Source of the DNA: DASRFR01 sp035651455 | Lineage (GTDB): Bacteria; Acidobacteriota; Terriglobia; Terriglobales; Acidobacteriaceae | Assembly (NCBI GenBank): GCA_035651455.1 | Contig: DASRFR010000022.1 | Span: 186,001 to 250,000 of the forward strand | Direction of reading: 5' to 3' | DNA length: 64,000 nt | In this document: piece after piece, positions 61,389-64,000 of the stretch | Layout of the letters: the number at the start of each line of letters is the position of its first letter | Numbering within the stretch: the first letter of the stretch is position 1 | Notes under the pieces: generated by a model | The model's input: only the letters and a program-made list of their open reading frames with translations | What the model was told of the DNA's origin: nothing | Databases searched by the model: none | Position numbers and translations under genes: made by a program

Positions 61389-62210
61389 ATGTTTTACATC
61401 GAGCGCAAGCCGGCTGTCCCTCTACTCCGCTTTGTGCGAAGTCTCTGGTACGTGCGAGCGCCCTTTGTCGAACACCGTCGTGAACGCATTCTTCCCAGCG
61501 GTTGCGCGCATATCGTGTTGAGTCTGTCGCACGACTTCCTCACGGATTGCACGGAAGGTGGACGGGAACGACGCACCGCACCGGTCCTAATGGTGGGCCA
61601 ACGCTCGGTTTACGAGATCATTGCCTCCGAGGATCTCGTAGACATGGCGGGTGTCATCTTTGAACCTGGCGCAGTGCCGGCTCTTGTTGCGGATCGCGCT
61701 GACCTCATCAGCAATCGAAATTTCCCAATGGATCAAATATGGCCTGGCTACACCGACCGCTTGCGAAGCCGCATGCTGGAAGGGGCCTCTCCCGAAGCGC
61801 GACTTCAAATCCTGGAAAATCGCCTATCGACCGCATTTAAGAGGTGGCGCGCAGTTAGCGACTGGGGTCCACATCCCGCGGTGCGGTTTGCGTTAGAGCA
61901 GTTCGCGCACAATTCGAACCAACTCTCTGTCCGCGACATCGCGCGGCGCACTGGTTGGAGCGAACGCCGATTTTCGCAGATCTTTCGCGAGCAGGTTGGA
62001 TTCCCACCAAAGGTATGGTCTCGCTTGCAGCGCCTTCAGCGCGCAGTCCGGCGGTTACAGGCCGGTCTCGAAATTTCGTGGGCTGAAATAGCGGTCGAGT
62101 GTGGATTCTATGACCAGGCTCACCTGGCAAACGAATTCCGGTCGTTCTCGGGAATCGACCTGACGACCTACACTGCAAGCCAAGGGGCAAACCACCTCCA
62201 CGCGCAGTAA
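61389..62210 (+). CDS. AraC-family transcriptional regulator
   Basis: 273 residues from ATG 61389; in-frame ATGs at 61359 and 61374 add a few residues. N-terminal sensor domain (FYIERKPAVPLLRFVRSLW, ILPSGCAHIVLSLS) of the DUF6597-like type; two C-terminal HTHs with LSVRDIARRTGWSERRFSQIF and ISWAEIAVECGFYDQAHLANEF, ending RSFSGIDLTTYT. Ligand and targets unknown. It is divergent from the DUF1624-like gene and upstream of the methyltransferase on the same strand. Confidence 0.9.
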   Translation: MFYIERKPAVPLLRFVRSLWYVRAPFVEHRRERILPSGCAHIVLSLSHDFLTDCTEGGRERRTAPVLMVGQRSVYEIIASEDLVDMAGVIFEPGAVPALVADRADLISNRNFPMDQIWPGYTDRLRSRMLEGASPEARLQILENRLSTAFKRWRAVSDWGPHPAVRFALEQFAHNSNQLSVRDIARRTGWSERRFSQIFREQVGFPPKVWSRLQRLQRAVRRLQAGLEISWAEIAVECGFYDQAHLANEFRSFSGIDLTTYTASQGANHLHAQ

Positions 62211-62277
62211 CGATTTCCGATTTTTCCAAGACCGAAAGATATCCGTTGCGCCAACATGAACAGCAAAGGACGAGAGG

Positions 62278-62955
62278 ATGACAATCGCCAAACACACGAA
62301 ATTTCGCACGAAAACTCATAGGACAAGCCATAATCCAGGCACGAACGACCGGCCGATCAAACGCGGGGTTGTAGATTTTGGGACGTATCACCACGCCACG
62401 CCAGGGGAATCAGAGGAGATCAGGCGGCGCGCTGAAAAAGCGTTCTCGAAGCTATTGCGACCGCTCTATGCCTCCGGCTCTCGTCTGCGGATAATGGACG
62501 CGGGCTGTGGACTGGGCTTTCTGATGTACGTTGCGGCCAAGCGCTTTCCGAAGGCGCACATCGTCGGCGTTGACCTGTTCAGGCGCGGCAGCATCTCCGG
62601 GATTTCCATGGACAAGGCGGCGAACAATATGCAGTCTCTGGGGCTAGACTCCAGAACTTCGTTTTTGAAACACGATCTGACCAAGCCAATGGTGTCGAAC
62701 GAACAATATGATCTTGTGGTCTCCAACCTGGTGTTCCACAACATGGGGAAGAAAAGATTCAAGGCCTACGAAGCGGTTTTCGATGTGCTCAAATCCGGAG
62801 GGTTCTTCGTCGTAGGAGATGTCTTTCCGCATCACAAAGCCGATATGGACTACTTTCGCGAACGCTCAACAGTTGTAAATGACTTGAATGAGGGCGGCTC
62901 GGGCGGTTGGCCATACAAGATAATGGCGTTGAGAAAACAACGAAAAATTGAATAG
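62278..62955 (+). CDS. Class I SAM-dependent methyltransferase
   Basis: 225 residues. SAM-binding motif I LRIMDAGCGLGFLMYVA near residue 73, motif II HIVGVDLFRRGS, and YDLVVSNLVFHNMG. The first 40 residues are Lys/Thr/His-rich, probably disordered, and may be too long. Substrate unknown; it stands 67 bp after the AraC-type gene. Confidence 0.85.
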   Translation: MTIAKHTKFRTKTHRTSHNPGTNDRPIKRGVVDFGTYHHATPGESEEIRRRAEKAFSKLLRPLYASGSRLRIMDAGCGLGFLMYVAAKRFPKAHIVGVDLFRRGSISGISMDKAANNMQSLGLDSRTSFLKHDLTKPMVSNEQYDLVVSNLVFHNMGKKRFKAYEAVFDVLKSGGFFVVGDVFPHHKADMDYFRERSTVVNDLNEGGSGGWPYKIMALRKQRKIE

Positions 62956-63127
62956 AACGATCTTCAGAGCTAACACCGGTAGGCCGGCACTTCTCGAACT
63001 TCTGAGATCGACAAGTCGTAGCCAACCGGAAAGTGGAAGCTCGCTCGAAGTAAGAGCGACTTAGACTGTTGTCCGTAAGGCCGGATTTAAGCTATTGCGG
63101 CTTACGAATTGTTATTCGGTCGACGGT

Positions 63128-63661
63128 TTACGTGTCTTCGGAGTCGAGCGCGGTGAGGACCTCGTCATCTACGTCCCACCTCTTAAGAATCGTAAAAATC
63201 GTTTTGGACCCAAACCCAGCCCGCACCAGTTGGCGGAAGATACGCGCAGCTTCCTTCTGGTCTTGCGGCCTTTTCAAGCGCTTGCGGCGGAGGTACTCGC
63301 GGGCTTGCTTCTCCTCATTGACCTCATCGTAGGCGTCGGTCACGGCTTTATCGATGACATCTCCATGCACGCCTTTGATTTTCAGATCAGTGATGACGCG
63401 CCGCCGTCCGAATTTTTCGTTGTCCCGGCGAAACCCGGAGTATGCCGCGGCATAGGTCGCGTCATTGAGGTAGCCCTGGTCTTTGAGGCGCCGGATAATC
63501 AACTCAACCAGGGTCTGGCCGAACTCAGTGTCAATCTCCACACGCTGGCGCAGCAGACGCTTTAGCTCTGCGACTGAACGCATGCGCCGCCCAAGCGCGC
63601 CGATGGCGTATTCGTAAAGCTCATCCTCGGTGTATGTTTTTCGGGAACGGGAGAAAGACAT
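63128..63661 (-). CDS. recX: RecX-family regulatory protein
   Basis: 177 residues from ATG 63661; GTG 63688 is an alternative start and neither has a clear ribosome-binding site. RecX three-helix repeats: YTEDELYEYAIGALGRRMRS, AELKRLLRQRV, LIIRRLKDQGYLNDATYAAAY, KFGRRRVITDLKIKGVHGDVI. RecX limits RecA filaments. RecA is not in this window. The C-terminal acidic region DVDDEVLTALDSEDT is unusual. Confidence 0.92.
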   Translation of the reverse strand: MSFSRSRKTYTEDELYEYAIGALGRRMRSVAELKRLLRQRVEIDTEFGQTLVELIIRRLKDQGYLNDATYAAAYSGFRRDNEKFGRRRVITDLKIKGVHGDVIDKAVTDAYDEVNEEKQAREYLRRKRLKRPQDQKEAARIFRQLVRAGFGSKTIFTILKRWDVDDEVLTALDSEDT

Positions 63662-63727
63662 TGCAATTGTTGTACTTTGCCGTAGCACTGAAACGAACAG
63701 CTAACCAGAGGCTGAAAGCTGCCATCG

Positions 63728-64000
63728 TCACAAATCGGTTGCGCTCCACAGGTTGGGCGTGACCTGCACGAACTTCAGTTTCCAGTCGCCGTCCTGCTTA
63801 ACCCAGATCGTGCTCAAATGAGTGTATCGGGGCGTATCTCCAGGCTCGATTTTGCTGTAGCTCACCACCACCGCGCCTTCGTTCAAGGAAAGCACTTTGT
63901 AGTCATAGACGCGCTCATTGCTTTCGCTGACGCTTTTGGGCTTCTTGTACGGCTCCAAATCTTCGAGGAAATCCGCCTTGGAGGAGGTGCTGCCACTGCT
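63728..64000 (-). CDS. DUF4440/SnoaL-like protein, N-terminus outside window
   Basis: The frame is open to the right edge, giving at least 90 C-terminal residues. Visible are VYDYKVLSLNEGAVVVSYSK and the typical closing STIWVKQDGDWKLKFVQVTPNLW of DUF4440/SnoaL-like folds. Function in this family is diverse. The true start lies beyond 64000; an internal TTG at 63958 is not supported because the frame continues. It is 66 bp from recX on the same strand. Confidence 0.7.
   Translation of the reverse strand, partial: SSGSTSSKADFLEDLEPYKKPKSVSESNERVYDYKVLSLNEGAVVVSYSKIEPGDTPRYTHLSTIWVKQDGDWKLKFVQVTPNLWSATDL

Noticed and set aside
1..64000. Mobile elements, CRISPR arrays, tRNA/rRNA genes, prophage
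   Set aside because: No transposase, integrase, spaced direct repeats or cloverleaf-type sequence was seen.

Overview
The window looks like chromosomal DNA of an acidobacterium, most likely class Terriglobia/Acidobacteriia. The basis is moderately high GC, many GTG and TTG starts, three secreted TIGR03803 'GloVer' repeat proteins, a bEBP-PilZ fusion regulator and a mixed housekeeping layout. The taxonomic call is inference. No insertion sequence, prophage, integrase, CRISPR array, tRNA or rRNA was seen, so this reads as core chromosome with dispersed accessory genes. Both edges cut genes: a GvpL/GvpF-like gene at the left and a DUF4440/SnoaL-like gene at the right.

Layout. 1-2400: partial gvpL/F-like gene, divergent from a sigma54 activator fused to PilZ. 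2500-4110: yraN-like gene and galT, ended by a hairpin. 4390-10910: a complete minus-strand iscR-iscS-iscU-iscA-hscB-hscA-fdx-iscX operon in the Escherichia coli gene order, with a candidate IscR operator, structured intercistronic gaps and a Rho-independent terminator. 11000-12500: a 49-residue zinc-ribbon protein under a good sigma70-type promoter, then two single-domain receivers, the second lacking its phosphoacceptor Asp. 12500-18700: tsaD, cca, DUF983, a periplasmic-binding-fold protein without signal peptide, a secreted TPR protein and a DNA glycosylase. 18760-26260: an acyl-CoA region (B12-binding mutase subunit, two crotonases, methylcrotonyl-CoA-type carboxyltransferase, HMG-CoA lyase-like protein, thioesterase) followed by hutH.

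26390-33900: a GloVer protein, then a six-gene minus-strand tetR-MFP-ATPase-ATPase-permease-permease operon resembling E. coli cecR-ybhGFSR, but with the two ATPase halves as separate, 4-bp-overlapping genes; a palindromic operator overlaps the -10 box and reaches the tetR start codon. 34000-38130: small secreted protein, rmuC, CAP-domain protein, DUF72 protein and a 38-residue membrane peptide. 38170-45230: htrA-like protease, uppS, cdsA, dxr, rseP, ispG on the minus strand, joining MEP isoprenoid synthesis with undecaprenyl-PP and phospholipid synthesis and envelope proteolysis. 45300-53330: zinc-ribbon/XRE regulator, HD-domain protein, secreted phosphoesterase, second GloVer protein, VOC protein, metallo-beta-lactamase-fold hydrolase and a beta-hydroxyacid dehydrogenase. 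53500-64000: fatty-acid desaturase with an upstream dyad and a strong terminator, a two-component system, third GloVer protein, GNAT plus pheA, a DUF1624-like membrane protein, AraC-type regulator, methyltransferase, recX and the partial DUF4440-like gene.

The most noteworthy points are the complete ISC operon whose HscB carries an N-terminal Cys4 module resembling that of eukaryotic HSC20, the split-ATPase YbhGFSR-like exporter with a readable control region, the bEBP-PilZ fusion, and two small genes (11212-11361 and 38005-38121) that a length cutoff would miss. I did not find convincing evidence of a wholly new multi-gene system.
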